This document shows, one piece after another, positions 22,906 through 32,389 of a stretch of 64,000 nucleotides of DNA. The DNA comes from DASYTH01 sp035762905 (GTDB taxonomy: Bacteria > Actinomycetota > Actinomycetes > Mycobacteriales > Pseudonocardiaceae). The first letter of the stretch is position 1, and every line of letters starts with the position of its first letter. Where the stretch lies: the NCBI RefSeq assembly GCF_035762905.1, contig NZ_DASUCC010000040.1:1-64000 (forward strand). The letters are read 5' to 3'. The notes under the pieces are model-generated. The model saw only the letters and a program-made list of their open reading frames with translations, was not told the origin of the DNA and searched no databases. Position numbers and translations under genes: made by a program.

Positions 22906-23426
22906 CGGATGGGGACGTAGTCGTACTCGCCCGCCCCGGCCCAGACGTACACCTGGTGTTTGACCGGCGTTGCCCCGAAATCGAAGGCGAGGTAACGGGT
23001 CCGGGCGGCGTCGGTCCACCGCACGAACAGCCGGACGTGCCGGCCCCAGGCGAGCAGCGCGTCCCCGGTGCGCAACTCGTCCTTGGTGATCACCGTCGAC
23101 ACGTCGGTGAGGTCGCTGTCCAACCCGGCCCGTGGCGTCGCGTAGCTGAACGGCAGTCCCCAGACCATCGACACGAACCCCGAGCAGTCGGTCCGGTAGT
23201 AGGGCCACCGGCAGCCGCCGAGCACCGCCGACCAGTCGGTGCCCTGATACCCGCCGTCGGCCCGGAAGCACGCGTCCTGGGAGTACTCCGGGGCCAGCCG
23301 GAACCACTCCTGGGCCCGCTCCATCATCGGCCCGGTACTCAGCGTGACCGACTCCGTGTCGCCGGCCAGCACGGCACCGGTCAGCGCCAGCACCGCGACT
23401 CCCGCCCCCAGCCGCCCCCAGGTCAT
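22887..23426 (-). CDS. Secreted NlpC/P60-like cysteine hydrolase
   Basis: 179 aa from ATG 23426. A short hydrophobic N-terminus (GAGVAVLALTGAVLAGD) serves as a signal or anchor. The catalytic nucleophile is Cys81 in YRTDCSGFVSMVWGLP, the D-C-S-G motif of NlpC/P60 peptidases; His130 (LLAWGRHVRLFVRW) is the likely general base, replacing the usual H-V-x-I-Y. Such enzymes cut peptidoglycan stem peptides; related actinobacterial proteins are also amidases. Two extra cysteines (C53, C72) may form a disulfide outside the cell. Confidence 0.75.
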   Translation of the reverse strand: MTWGRLGAGVAVLALTGAVLAGDTESVTLSTGPMMERAQEWFRLAPEYSQDACFRADGGYQGTDWSAVLGGCRWPYYRTDCSGFVSMVWGLPFSYATPRAGLDSDLTDVSTVITKDELRTGDALLAWGRHVRLFVRWTDAARTRYLAFDFGATPVKHQVYVWAGAGEYDYVPIRYRAPV

Positions 23427-23845
23427 GGGCCGCCACGTTACCGGTCGGTCCGGTGCGGGCCGGGCCCGGCCTGAACCGGAGGCCGAACCTGGACCCGCAC
23501 CGAACCTCACAACCGGGTCACCGAATCCGGTGGGCGGCGACGTGGGACGGTCACGGACGCAACCGGCCGCCGTGCCGGCGGTCACCCGGGTGCCGGTCGG
23601 CGACCCCGCGGCATCGTGGGCACCCGCCGGCCGGACAACCGTGGATCGTGCTGACCACCCCCAGTACGGCCGCCAGCACGATCGTCACTGCAGGTCTAAC
23701 CGATTCCGGGTTGTCCGGTTCCCGGATCTCCCGCCGCACAAACAACTCCGCACAACCCCGGCCGGAGGACCCCGGCATCGACAACGATCGCCTGCCTCGG
23801 TTAGGTTCTGCGCCGCACCGTCCGTACCGCTGGGGGTGATCGACG
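23427..23845. other. Intergenic region between divergent NlpC-like and STAND genes
   Basis: 419 bases with no gene that I can support. The plus-strand frames here are Arg/Pro/Gly-rich and unrelated to known families. The last 70 bases hold the STAND gene promoter. Nothing else recognisable. Confidence 0.5.
23778..23807 (+). promoter_or_regulatory. Promoter of the STAND-WD40 gene
   Basis: -35 TCGACA (23778-23783), an 18-base spacer, -10 TAGGTT (23802-23807). The leader would be about 30 bases, with GGGGGTG as ribosome binding site before the ATG at 23846. Confidence 0.5.
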
Positions 23846-26800
23846 ATGCCGCGTCCGGAACGACCGCTCGATCCCGATGCCGGCGTGGCGCAACGGTTCG
23901 CCGCCGCACTGCGCGAGCTGCGGCACCGGGCGGGCAGCCCCGGTTACCGGGAGCTGGCCCGGGTGGCGCACTACTCGCCGACCACCCTGGCGCAGGCGGC
24001 GCGCGGTGAGGCGCTGCCCAGCCTGCCGGTGACGCTGGCCTACGTGCGGGCGTGCGGCGGCGATCCGGAAGCCTGGGAGGCCCGGTGGCGGGCGGCCAGC
24101 ACCGAGCTGGACGCGGTGGACGGGCCCGAGGCGGCCGGGCCGGACGACGAGCAGCCGGCGCCGTACGTGGGGTTGACTGCCTACGGCGTCGAGGACGCCG
24201 ACCGGTTCTTCGGCCGGGACCGGCTGGTTACCCTGCTGACCGAACGGCTGTCCCGGCAGCGGTTCGTGGCCGTGGTCGGCGCGTCCGGGTCGGGAAAGTC
24301 GTCGCTGCTGCGGGCCGGGCTGATCCCGGCGGCCCGGGCCGACCGCGCGCGCTGGTCGACCCTGCTGCTCACCCCGGGAACGCACCCGCTGGACGAGTGC
24401 GCGGTGCGGCTCGGCGCGCTGCTGCGCGTGTCGCCGGGGCAGCTCGCCGCCGAGCTGGCCGCGCAGCCGCGCAACCTCGGCCTGGCCGCCCGGACGCTGC
24501 TCGCCGATGCGCCGGCCGAGGCCGAGCTGCTGCTGGTGGTCGACCAGTTCGAGGAGGTGTTCACGCTCTGCCCCGACCCGGCCGAACGGGACGGGTTCAT
24601 CGACGCGCTGCTGGACACCGCGGCCGAGCCGGACAACCGCACCCGGGTCGTGCTCGGCCTGCGGGCCGACTTCTTCACCCACTGCGCCCGGCACCCCCGG
24701 CTGGTGCGGGCGCTGCAGGACGCGCAGGTCCTTGTCGGGCCGATGAGCGCGGACGAGCTGCGCGCGGCGGTCACCGAGCCGGCCGCACGGGCCGGGTTCA
24801 TGGTCGAGAAGACGCTGGTCACCACGATCCTCACCGAGGCGGACGGCCGGCAGGGGGCGCTGCCGCTGGTGTCGCACGCGCTGTGGGAGACCTGGCGGCG
24901 GCGCAAGGGTCTGTCGCTGCGGCTGGCCGACTACGCGGCGGCAGGCGGGCTCGGCGGGGCGATCGCCCAGTCCGCCGAGCGGGTGTACGGCGAGCTGACC
25001 CCGGAGCAGCAACGCGCCGCCCGGGACATCATGGTGCGGCTGACCGCGCTCGGCGAGGGCACCGAGGACACCCGGCGTCGGGTGACCCGCACCGAGCTGG
25101 GCAGCGATCCGACCACCCGCACGGTGCTCGACCGGCTCGCCGCGGCCCGGCTGATCACCGTCGGCGAGAGCACCGTGGAGATCGCGCACGAGGCGCTCAT
25201 CGCCGGCTGGCCGACCTTGCGCGAATGGCTGGCCGCGGACCGGGACGCACTGCGCGCGCACCGCCGGCTCACCGACACCGCCGCCGAGTGGGACCGCGCC
25301 GGTCGCGACGAGGCCTACCTGTACCAGGGTGTCCTGCTGGCCAGCTGGCAGGACCGGGATCGCGACGCGCTCAACGACGTTGAGCGGGCCTTTCTGGCGA
25401 CCAGCATCGCGCGCCGGGACCGGGAGCGGGCCGGACGAAGACGGGCCGTGCGGCTGACGGTGACCGTCCTCGGCGTGCTGCTGACCGTGGTGAGCCTGCT
25501 CGCCGGGTACGCGCTGATCCAGGCCGCGGCCTCGGCCGAGGCGAGCGAGCTGGCCTATTCCCGCCAACTGGCCGCGAGCGCCCGCAGTCAGCTCCAGTTC
25601 GACCCTGAGCTGGCCCTGCTGCTCGCCACCAGGGCGGTGGACACCCGGCCGACCCCGGAGGCGCAGACGGCGCTGCGCCAGGCGGTGTCGGACTCCCGGG
25701 TGCGCGCCTCCGTGCCCACCGGCCACGGCCGGGCGCTGTGCGTGGGGTTCAGCCCGGACGGCCGGCGGCTGGTGACCAGCGGCGACGACGGCACGGTGCG
25801 GATCTGGCAGCCGCCGCAGGACGGCCAGGCCTGGCCGGAGCCGGTCGTGCTGCACGGGCACACCAACAAGGTGTGGAGTTCGATGTTCAGCCCGGACGGG
25901 CGGTCGGTGGCCTCCGGGAGCTACGACGGCACGGTCCGGGTCTGGCCGCTGGACGGCGGCGAGCCGGTCGTGCTGCGCGGCCACCGCGGTGAGGTCTCCG
26001 AGATCGCCTTCGCGCCGGACGGGCGGACGCTGGCCAGCGCAGGCGAGGACGGGGTGCGGGTGTGGGACCTCGCCGGTGGCACCGAACCGGTCCTGCTGAC
26101 CGGTTTCACCGGCAAGCCGTACAGCGTGGCGTTCTCCCCCGACGGGCGCTACCTGGCCGCCAGCGGGCACTCCGACGGTGTGCTCCAGGTCTGGGATCGG
26201 GCCCGGCTGCGGGATCCCGTGGTGGTGCGGGCCGAACCGGGCAGCCAGGGGCATCTGTCCTTCAGCCCGGACGGCTCCCTCCTGGTCAGCTCCAGCACCG
26301 ACGGCGCGGTCCGGATCTGGGACCCGACCGGGCAGCGGCCCACCGTCGAGCTGCCCGGTCACCAGGGCCGGTCGCTGACCTCGGCGTTCGGCCCGGATGG
26401 GCACATGGTGGCCAGCGGCGGCCAGGACGGGAAGGTGCGGGTGCACGGTCCCGAGTCCAGCGCCAACGCGGTCGAGTTGCACGGGCATCGCGGCGAGGTC
26501 TGGAGCGTGGCGTTCAGCCCGGACGGGCGCCGGGTGGCCAGCGTCGGCACCGACGGCACGCTGCGGCTGTGGTCGGCGATGCCCCCCGGCGAGCCGACCG
26601 TGCTGCGTGGGCACGACGGCGCGTCCTGGGCGGCCCGGTTCGCCGGGTCCCGGATCGTCAGCGGCGGCGCGGACGGGACGGTGCGGCTCTGGGACACCGG
26701 CGGCGGCGAACCCGTTGTGCTGCGCGGGCACACCGGCGAGGTGCTCGACGTCGCGGCCAGCCCGGACGGGCGGCAGGTGGCCAGCGCCGGGGAGGACGGC

Positions 26801-27538
26801 ACCGCGCGGGTCTGGACGCTCGGCGTGGCCGAGCCGGTGGTGCTCAGCCGGGTCGAGGGCCTGGTATGGAGCGTCGCGTTCACCCCGGACGGCAGGTCCG
26901 TCGTGGTCAGCGACGCCGCCGGCTCGGTACGGCGGTTTCCGGTGGCCGGCGGGGAACCGGTCGTGCTGAGCACCGGGAACGGGGTGTTCCGGCAGGTGGC
27001 GGTCGGCCCGGACGGCCGGGTGGTCGGCGCGGGCAGCGACGGCTCCGTGCGGATCTGGCCGGCCGCCGGCGGGGAACCGGTGGTGCTGCGCGGGCATCAC
27101 GGGCAGGCGTTCAGCGTGGCGTTCTCCCCGGACGGCCGGCGGGTGGCCAGCGGCGGCCACGACGGCACCGCCCGGATCTGGCCGGCGGACGGCTCCGGCG
27201 AGCCGATCGTGCTGCACGGTCATCAGGGCCTGGTGTGGGGCATCGCGTTCAGCCAGGACGGTCGCTACATCGCCACCAGCGGCAACGACGCCACCCTGCG
27301 GGTCTGGTCGAGCACCGGCGACACGGAGCCGGTGGTGTTCAACGGTTACCAGTCCTCGGTGGAGAGCGTCGTCTTCGCCCCCGGCGGCTACGACCTGCTC
27401 ACCACGCACGAAGACGGCACCGTCCGCGTCCAGCGGTGCGAGGCCTGCGCGCCGCTGCCGGACGTGCTGGCCCTGGCCAGGACCCGGGCAACCCGGACCC
27501 TCACCCCGGAGGAGCGGGAGACTTTCGGCGTCCGTTGA
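23846..27538 (+). CDS. XRE HTH - STAND NTPase - transmembrane - WD40 signalling protein, 1230 aa
   Basis: Residues 8-75: XRE-like helix-turn-helix (YRELARVAHYSPTTLAQAAR). About 108-500: nSTAND1 NTPase (YVGLTAYGVEDADRFFGRD; Walker A G145-ASGSGKSS; Walker B-like LLLVVDQFEEVFTLC). About 533-557: one membrane segment (LTVTVLGVLLTVVSLLAGYA). From 627 onward: fourteen WD40 repeats of 38-45 residues, each with F-S-P-D-G-R and GHT...V-W ends, enough for two seven-bladed propellers; some repeats (5, 10, 11) have lost the GH dipeptide. The WD40 part would face outside if the N-terminus is cytoplasmic. Such proteins are thought to sense a ligand through the propeller and oligomerise the NTPase; the output is unknown. 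It is monocistronic. Confidence 0.9.
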   Translation: MPRPERPLDPDAGVAQRFAAALRELRHRAGSPGYRELARVAHYSPTTLAQAARGEALPSLPVTLAYVRACGGDPEAWEARWRAASTELDAVDGPEAAGPDDEQPAPYVGLTAYGVEDADRFFGRDRLVTLLTERLSRQRFVAVVGASGSGKSSLLRAGLIPAARADRARWSTLLLTPGTHPLDECAVRLGALLRVSPGQLAAELAAQPRNLGLAARTLLADAPAEAELLLVVDQFEEVFTLCPDPAERDGFIDALLDTAAEPDNRTRVVLGLRADFFTHCARHPRLVRALQDAQVLVGPMSADELRAAVTEPAARAGFMVEKTLVTTILTEADGRQGALPLVSHALWETWRRRKGLSLRLADYAAAGGLGGAIAQSAERVYGELTPEQQRAARDIMVRLTALGEGTEDTRRRVTRTELGSDPTTRTVLDRLAAARLITVGESTVEIAHEALIAGWPTLREWLAADRDALRAHRRLTDTAAEWDRAGRDEAYLYQGVLLASWQDRDRDALNDVERAFLATSIARRDRERAGRRRAVRLTVTVLGVLLTVVSLLAGYALIQAAASAEASELAYSRQLAASARSQLQFDPELALLLATRAVDTRPTPEAQTALRQAVSDSRVRASVPTGHGRALCVGFSPDGRRLVTSGDDGTVRIWQPPQDGQAWPEPVVLHGHTNKVWSSMFSPDGRSVASGSYDGTVRVWPLDGGEPVVLRGHRGEVSEIAFAPDGRTLASAGEDGVRVWDLAGGTEPVLLTGFTGKPYSVAFSPDGRYLAASGHSDGVLQVWDRARLRDPVVVRAEPGSQGHLSFSPDGSLLVSSSTDGAVRIWDPTGQRPTVELPGHQGRSLTSAFGPDGHMVASGGQDGKVRVHGPESSANAVELHGHRGEVWSVAFSPDGRRVASVGTDGTLRLWSAMPPGEPTVLRGHDGASWAARFAGSRIVSGGADGTVRLWDTGGGEPVVLRGHTGEVLDVAASPDGRQVASAGEDGTARVWTLGVAEPVVLSRVEGLVWSVAFTPDGRSVVVSDAAGSVRRFPVAGGEPVVLSTGNGVFRQVAVGPDGRVVGAGSDGSVRIWPAAGGEPVVLRGHHGQAFSVAFSPDGRRVASGGHDGTARIWPADGSGEPIVLHGHQGLVWGIAFSQDGRYIATSGNDATLRVWSSTGDTEPVVFNGYQSSVESVVFAPGGYDLLTTHEDGTVRVQRCEACAPLPDVLALARTRATRTLTPEERETFGVR

Positions 27539-27674
27539 CGCTCCAATGTCCACACGGTGTGCGCGATTGTCCACGGCGTGCTGCCTACCCTGCTTGGCAG
27601 GAGCTCTCTGTTGGTCCACATCGGACCCATCCTGCGTACAGCCACGCCCACACCCTGTCCCGGGAGGTTTCGCC

Positions 27675-29243
27675 ATGCCCCCAACAGCATCGGCCGGGAA
27701 GTTCGGCAGACGATTCTGGTCGGTCGCGGCACCGCTGGTGGCGGTCAGCGCGATGGTGTTCGCGCTGGTCTCGGTGTCCAACGCGCCGACCGCGCGCGCC
27801 GACACGCTGCTGTCGGACAACTTCGAGGACGGCAACCTGGACGGCTGGACCCGTTCCGGCGGTTCCTGGTCGGTCACCGCCGACGGCTCCCAGGTGGCCC
27901 GCCAGTCCAGCACCTCGAGTGACGCCCGTGCCCTGGCCGGCCAGAGCACCTGGGCCAACTACGCGGTGCAGGCGCGGGTCAAGGCGTTGTCGTTCAACGG
28001 ATCCGACCGGTTCGCCGCGGTGCTGGCCAGGGCCCAGAGCAACACCAGCTACTACTACCTGACGCTGCGCTCCAGCAACACCGTGCAGCTCAGGAAGCTG
28101 GTCAGCGGCTCCGCCACCACCCTGGCCACCGCCAACATCGCCGTCACGACGGGCACCTTCTACACGCTGCGCCTCGAGGTCAACGGCAGCACGTTGCGCG
28201 GCTTCGTCAACGGCACCCAGGTCGGCCAGGCCACCGACACCCAGTTCGGCTCCGGCCGGGCCGGAGTGGCCACGTTCAACGCCAGCGCCTCGTTCGACGA
28301 CGTGCTGGTCGAAACCGTCGGCGGGCCGCCGGGTTCCACCACCCTGCCCGTCCCGACCACCACCACGAGCCCGGGTCCGCCGCCCCCGCCCGGCCCGCTG
28401 GTCGGCTGGGCGACGCAGGGCGGCGGAACCACCGGTGGCACCGGCGGCACGACCGTCGACGTCGACACCGAGTCGGAGTTCCTGGCCGTGGTCGAGACCG
28501 CGACCCGGCAGACCATCCGGGTCACCGGGACGATCGCGATCGACGGCATGGTCGAGGTCGGGTCGAACAAGACGATCATCGGCGTCGGGGCGAACTCCGG
28601 GTTCACCGGCGGCGGGCTGACCCTGGAGGAGGGGTCCAGCAACGTGATCATCCGCAACCTCAACTTCCGCGGCTCGGACGACGACGGCGTCAACGTGGAA
28701 GAGGGCGCGCACCACGTGTGGATCGACCACAACGCCATCTCCGGCACCTCGGACGGCACGATCGACATCAAGCGCGGCGCCGACTTCATCACGGTGTCCT
28801 GGAACCACACCTTCGGGCAGACCAAGGACATGCTGCTCGGCCACGACGACGACAACGGCGGGCAGGACCGCGGCCACCTTCGGGTCACCTACCACCACAA
28901 CTGGTACGACGGCACGGCCGAACGCCACCCGCGGGTCCGGTTCGGCAACCCGGTGCACGTGTACAACAACTACGTGGCCAACGCCGACTACGGGGTCGCG
29001 TCCACCGTCGAGGCCGGTGTGCTGGTGGAGAACAACTACTACGAGAACGTGGTGCGTCCGCTGGCCGTCGGGGTGTTCGAGTCTCCGGGCGGCAACCTGG
29101 TGCACCGCGGCAACGTGTTCGTCAACTCCGGCGCACCGGAGTCGGCCGGCAGCGTCAATCCGATCCCGTACGGCTACACCCTCGACCCCGGGGCGAACGT
29201 CAAGTCCCTGGTCCTGGCCGGGGCCGGGCCGGGACGGATCTGA
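27675..29243 (+). CDS. Secreted PL1-type pectate lyase with N-terminal carbohydrate-binding-like module
   Basis: 522 aa from ATG 27675 after GGGAGG. Signal peptide to about residue 43 (VSAMVFALVSVSNAPTARAD). Residues 45-216 form a concanavalin-like beta-sandwich (LLSDNFEDGNLDGWTRSGGS), then a Pro/Thr linker (TTTTSPGPPPPPGP), then a PL1 beta-helix (240-522) with HHVWIDHNAISGTSDGTIDI, VSWNHTFGQTKDMLLGHDDD and the catalytic-Arg strand ERHPRVRFGNPVHVYNNYV. The calcium-binding Asp/Asn positions look intact. It cleaves polygalacturonate by beta-elimination in plant debris. The short hairpin CTGCC-N10-GGCAG at about 27582-27601 precedes it. Confidence 0.9.
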   Translation: MPPTASAGKFGRRFWSVAAPLVAVSAMVFALVSVSNAPTARADTLLSDNFEDGNLDGWTRSGGSWSVTADGSQVARQSSTSSDARALAGQSTWANYAVQARVKALSFNGSDRFAAVLARAQSNTSYYYLTLRSSNTVQLRKLVSGSATTLATANIAVTTGTFYTLRLEVNGSTLRGFVNGTQVGQATDTQFGSGRAGVATFNASASFDDVLVETVGGPPGSTTLPVPTTTTSPGPPPPPGPLVGWATQGGGTTGGTGGTTVDVDTESEFLAVVETATRQTIRVTGTIAIDGMVEVGSNKTIIGVGANSGFTGGGLTLEEGSSNVIIRNLNFRGSDDDGVNVEEGAHHVWIDHNAISGTSDGTIDIKRGADFITVSWNHTFGQTKDMLLGHDDDNGGQDRGHLRVTYHHNWYDGTAERHPRVRFGNPVHVYNNYVANADYGVASTVEAGVLVENNYYENVVRPLAVGVFESPGGNLVHRGNVFVNSGAPESAGSVNPIPYGYTLDPGANVKSLVLAGAGPGRI

Positions 29244-29248
29244 ACGGG

Positions 29249-29281
29249 ACGGAGCCCGGCACCCCCGGCGCCGGGCTCCGT
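29249..29281. terminator. Hairpin between convergent pectate lyase and molybdopterin genes
   Basis: ACGGAGCCCGGC (29249-29260), 9-base loop, GCCGGGCTCCGT (29270-29281): a perfect 12-bp stem six bases after the pectate lyase stop. The other gene ends at 29310, so it can serve both. Confidence 0.7.
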
Positions 29282-29309
29282 TCGGGCACGATCGGCGCGG
29301 CTACGGCGA

Positions 29310-31364
29310 TCAGGCCGGGGTGATCTCGACCCGGTTGTCGTGGAAGACGGCGCCGCCGCCGAGGTCGGCGTCGCGTTCGTCCACCGTGGCATTGACGCTG
29401 GACCCGCCGGTGAGCTTTGCCCAGTGGCCCTTGGTGGTGGCCGCCACTCCGGGCCGGACCCAGTCGCCGACCTCCAGCTCGGCGTGGAAAGCGCCGCGGT
29501 CGTTGGTCACCCGCACCTCCGCGCCGGTGGCCAGGCCGCGCGCGGCCGCGTCGGACGGGTGCAGCACCACCCGGGGCCGCCCGGCCCGGCGGCGCAGCTC
29601 GGCGTTGTTGCCGAACACCGTGTTGAGGAAGTGGTGGGACGCAATGGAGATCAGGACCAGCGGGTAGCGGGCGGCGAGCCGGTCGCTGACCACCTCGGCG
29701 GCCGGTAGGTAGCCGGGCAGCGGGTCGAGGCCGTCCGCCTCGGCCCGGGCCGAGCGGAACTCCAGCCGGCCCGACGGCGTGGGAAACCCGTTGGCGAACG
29801 GGAGAAACGGCTTCGGCACGGCCAGCCGGGCATACCCGTTGGCGCGCAGCCGGTCCAGCGTGATGCCGGACAGCGCCGGGTCCCCGGAGCCGAGCGCCTG
29901 CTCGGCCAGCCGCTCGTCGGAGTCGTACAGGCTGGGCTCGGTCAGGCCCATCCGGCCGGCCAGCAGGCGGAACATCTCGGTGGCCGGCAGGCACTCCCCC
30001 GGCGGTGCCACCGCAGGCTCGTTCCACGCCAGGTACATGTGGCCATAGCCGTTGTGCAGGTCCGCGTGCTCGGTCTGCATGGTCGTCGGGAGCACGATGT
30101 CGGCGTAGTCCACGGTGTCGGTGGGAAACTGCTCGACCACGACGGTGAACAGGTCTTCCCGGGCCAGTTCCCGGCGCACCGCGTTCTGGTCGGGCGTGCT
30201 GGCTGCCGGGTTGGCCGCCTGCACGATCAGCGCCCGCACCGGCGGATCGTCCACAGTGGACAAAATGTGCGCCAGCAGGGTCATCGACAGCGTGCGCACC
30301 GGTCCCGGTCGCAGGTCGTCCCGGTACAGCGCGGCCCGGTCCAGCGGGAAGTGCGCGGTCGTCGAGTAGGACAGCCCCCCGCCCGGCCGGGCCCAGTCGC
30401 CGGTCACACCGGGAATGCAGGCCAGCGTGCGCAGTGCGGTGCCGCCGCCGGCGTGCCGCTGCATACCCATGGTGGCGCGGATGGCCGTCGGCCGGGTGGT
30501 GGCGATCCGGGTGCCGAGGGCGACGATCCGCTCCGCCGGCACACCGGTGAGCTCGGCGACCTTGTCGGCCGGGTACTGCTCGATCCGCTCCCGGAACTCC
30601 GGCCAGCCCAGGGTGTGTTCGGCGAGGAACTCCCGGTCCTGCGCCCCGAGGCCGACGACCACGTTGAGCAGCCCGAGAGCCAGCGCCGCGTCGGTGCCCG
30701 GGATCGGCGCCAGGTGCTCGTCGGCCTGGCTCGCGGTGCGGGTCCGCAACGGGTCGATGGCCACCACGTGCGCGCCGTCCTGCCGGGCGGCCTGGATGAA
30801 CTTCCACAGGTGGTGGCCCGTGGTCAGCGTGTTGGTCCCCCACAGGATGATCAGCTTGGCCCGGCTCAGGTCTTCCGGGTCGATGCCCGCGGAAGTGCCG
30901 GTGGTGTAGGTCAGGCCGGCACTGCCGGCGATGGAGCAGATGGTCATGGCATGGTCGGAGGCGCCGAGCACGTTGAAGAACCGCCGGCCGGGGCTGCCGC
31001 CGAGGCCCTGCACGAATCCCAGGCTGCCGGTGCCCCAGTACGGCCAGATCGCCTGGCCGCCGTACCGGTCGATGATCTCCCGCAGCCGCACGGAGATCTC
31101 GTCCAGCGCCGCGTCCCAGGTGATCCGCTCGAACCGGCCGGAGCCCTTCGGGCCGACCCGGCGCAGCGGGTGGGTGATCCGGTCCGGCGCCGCCGCGTGC
31201 TCCAGGTACCGGTTGACCTTGGTGCACAGCGAGCCGCGGGTGAACGGGTGACCGCTGTCACCGCGCAGGTCGACGGCCCGGCCGTCGCGCACGGTCACCA
31301 CCCAGCTACAGGTGTCGGGGCAGTCAAGTGGGCAGGCGCCCAGCACTGTCAACTCGGTCGTCAT
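29310..31364 (-). CDS. Molybdopterin oxidoreductase with one [4Fe-4S] cluster
   Basis: 684 aa. The N-terminal cluster motif C11-P-L-D-C15-P-D-T-C19...C47 (GSLCTKVN) is complete. Molybdopterin-guanine-dinucleotide binding stretches are IWPYWGTGSLGFVQGLGGSP, AKLIILWGTNTLTTGHHLWK and the C-terminal MoCo barrel (RVVLHPSDAAARGLATGAEV). This is the DMSO-reductase superfamily. There is no Tat signal, so the enzyme is cytoplasmic and must use a soluble partner. No electron-transfer subunit lies nearby and the substrate cannot be read. It is co-directional with the LysR gene 21 bases upstream. Confidence 0.85.
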   Translation of the reverse strand: MTTELTVLGACPLDCPDTCSWVVTVRDGRAVDLRGDSGHPFTRGSLCTKVNRYLEHAAAPDRITHPLRRVGPKGSGRFERITWDAALDEISVRLREIIDRYGGQAIWPYWGTGSLGFVQGLGGSPGRRFFNVLGASDHAMTICSIAGSAGLTYTTGTSAGIDPEDLSRAKLIILWGTNTLTTGHHLWKFIQAARQDGAHVVAIDPLRTRTASQADEHLAPIPGTDAALALGLLNVVVGLGAQDREFLAEHTLGWPEFRERIEQYPADKVAELTGVPAERIVALGTRIATTRPTAIRATMGMQRHAGGGTALRTLACIPGVTGDWARPGGGLSYSTTAHFPLDRAALYRDDLRPGPVRTLSMTLLAHILSTVDDPPVRALIVQAANPAASTPDQNAVRRELAREDLFTVVVEQFPTDTVDYADIVLPTTMQTEHADLHNGYGHMYLAWNEPAVAPPGECLPATEMFRLLAGRMGLTEPSLYDSDERLAEQALGSGDPALSGITLDRLRANGYARLAVPKPFLPFANGFPTPSGRLEFRSARAEADGLDPLPGYLPAAEVVSDRLAARYPLVLISIASHHFLNTVFGNNAELRRRAGRPRVVLHPSDAAARGLATGAEVRVTNDRGAFHAELEVGDWVRPGVAATTKGHWAKLTGGSSVNATVDERDADLGGGAVFHDNRVEITPA

Positions 31365-31385
31365 CCGCCCTCCCCTCGGTCACCC

Positions 31386-32264
31386 TCAGTATGCCTCGCC
31401 GGCCACCGCGAGGAACCGGACAAGTACGGGAGCGGTGCTGGCCGCCGGCCAGGCCAGGGCCAGGTCCCAGCGGGGCAGCCGGTCGGTGAGCGGGCGGTAC
31501 ACCACCGCGTCCTGGGCGCTCGGCGGGGTCGGCGCGATCAGCAGCGAGACGCCCAGACCGGCCGCGACCAGGGAGACGATGGTCTGCACGTCGGCCGCCT
31601 CCTGGATGATCCGCGGCGTGAAGCCGGCGGCGACGCAGTGCCCGACGATCGCGTCATGCACCGACGGGCCGGAGGCGCGGGTGTAGAGCACGAACGGCTC
31701 GCCGGCCAGCGCGCGCAGCGGCAGCCGGGCTCGGGCGGCCAGCGGATGGCCGGCCGGCAGGGCCACGACCAGGGGATCGCGGGAGATCACCCGGGTGGCC
31801 ACGGTGGGCTCGTCGATCGGCAGCCGGAGCAGCCCGACGTCGATCTCACCGGCCCGCAGCAGCGCGATCTGCCGCAGCGTGGTCATCGTCTCCAGGTTCA
31901 GCACCACCCCCGGGTGGGCCCGCCGGAACGCGCCGAGCAGCCGCGGCAGCGCATCATGGGTCGCCGACTGCACGAACCGCAGCCGCAGCGTCCCCAGCTC
32001 ACCGCGCTCGGCCGTGCGCGCGTCGGTGACCGCCTGGTCCGCGCGACGCACGAGATCCTTGGCCGACGCCAGAAAGATCTCCCCGGCCGGGGTGAGCCCC
32101 AGCCGCCGCCGGACCCGGCTGAACAGCTCCACCCCGAGATCCCGCTCCAGCGCGGCGATCTGCCGGCTCAGCGACGGCTGCGTCAGGTGCAGTCGACCCG
32201 CCGCCCGCCCGACATGCAACTCCTCGGCGGTCACCACGAACGACCGCAGGTGCCGTAGCTCCAT
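31386..32264 (-). CDS. LysR-family transcriptional regulator
   Basis: 292 aa from ATG 32264; the frame extends further upstream but through the operator. Typical LTTR helix-turn-helix (MELRHLRSFVVTAEELHVGR, LTQPSLSRQIAALERDLGVE), then the two-lobed effector domain (LRLRFVQSATHDALPRLLGA, IDVGLLRLPIDEPTVATRVI). Just ahead of the molybdopterin oxidoreductase in the same direction, it probably controls that gene and itself. Confidence 0.92.
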   Translation of the reverse strand: MELRHLRSFVVTAEELHVGRAAGRLHLTQPSLSRQIAALERDLGVELFSRVRRRLGLTPAGEIFLASAKDLVRRADQAVTDARTAERGELGTLRLRFVQSATHDALPRLLGAFRRAHPGVVLNLETMTTLRQIALLRAGEIDVGLLRLPIDEPTVATRVISRDPLVVALPAGHPLAARARLPLRALAGEPFVLYTRASGPSVHDAIVGHCVAAGFTPRIIQEAADVQTIVSLVAAGLGVSLLIAPTPPSAQDAVVYRPLTDRLPRWDLALAWPAASTAPVLVRFLAVAGEAY

Positions 32265-32274
32265 GCCGCACATC

Positions 32275-32289
32275 ATGCGCGCAACGCAT
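32275..32289. promoter_or_regulatory. LysR box upstream of the LysR gene
   Basis: Perfect inverted repeat ATGCG-CGCAA-CGCAT with the T-N11-A pattern of LTTR binding sites (T at 32276, A at 32288), 11 bases before the LysR start codon. Confidence 0.6.
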
Positions 32290-32389
32290 GAAATCCGGTA
32301 CACCATTGCATTGGACGTATGAACTGCACCGGCCTACCGTCGATGGTGCCGGCATCCGAAAACGTCCACACAGCACGAATCGAGCAGTC

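Noticed and set aside
25738..27420. Tandem DNA repeat array in the STAND gene
   Set aside because: The periodic GGCACGG/CGGACGG pattern comes from repeated WD40 codons, not from a separate DNA repeat or CRISPR.
23801..27958. A 1385-codon open frame on the minus strand
   Set aside because: It is antisense to the STAND-WD40 gene, is rich in Pro/Arg/Gly/His, and mirrors the WD40 repeats. GC-rich codon bias opens such frames.
29310..31364. Pyrogallol-phloroglucinol transhydroxylase, as a partner of the gallate-type locus
   Set aside because: That enzyme is anaerobic and needs an iron-sulfur beta subunit, which is absent. The cluster motif alone does not support the assignment.
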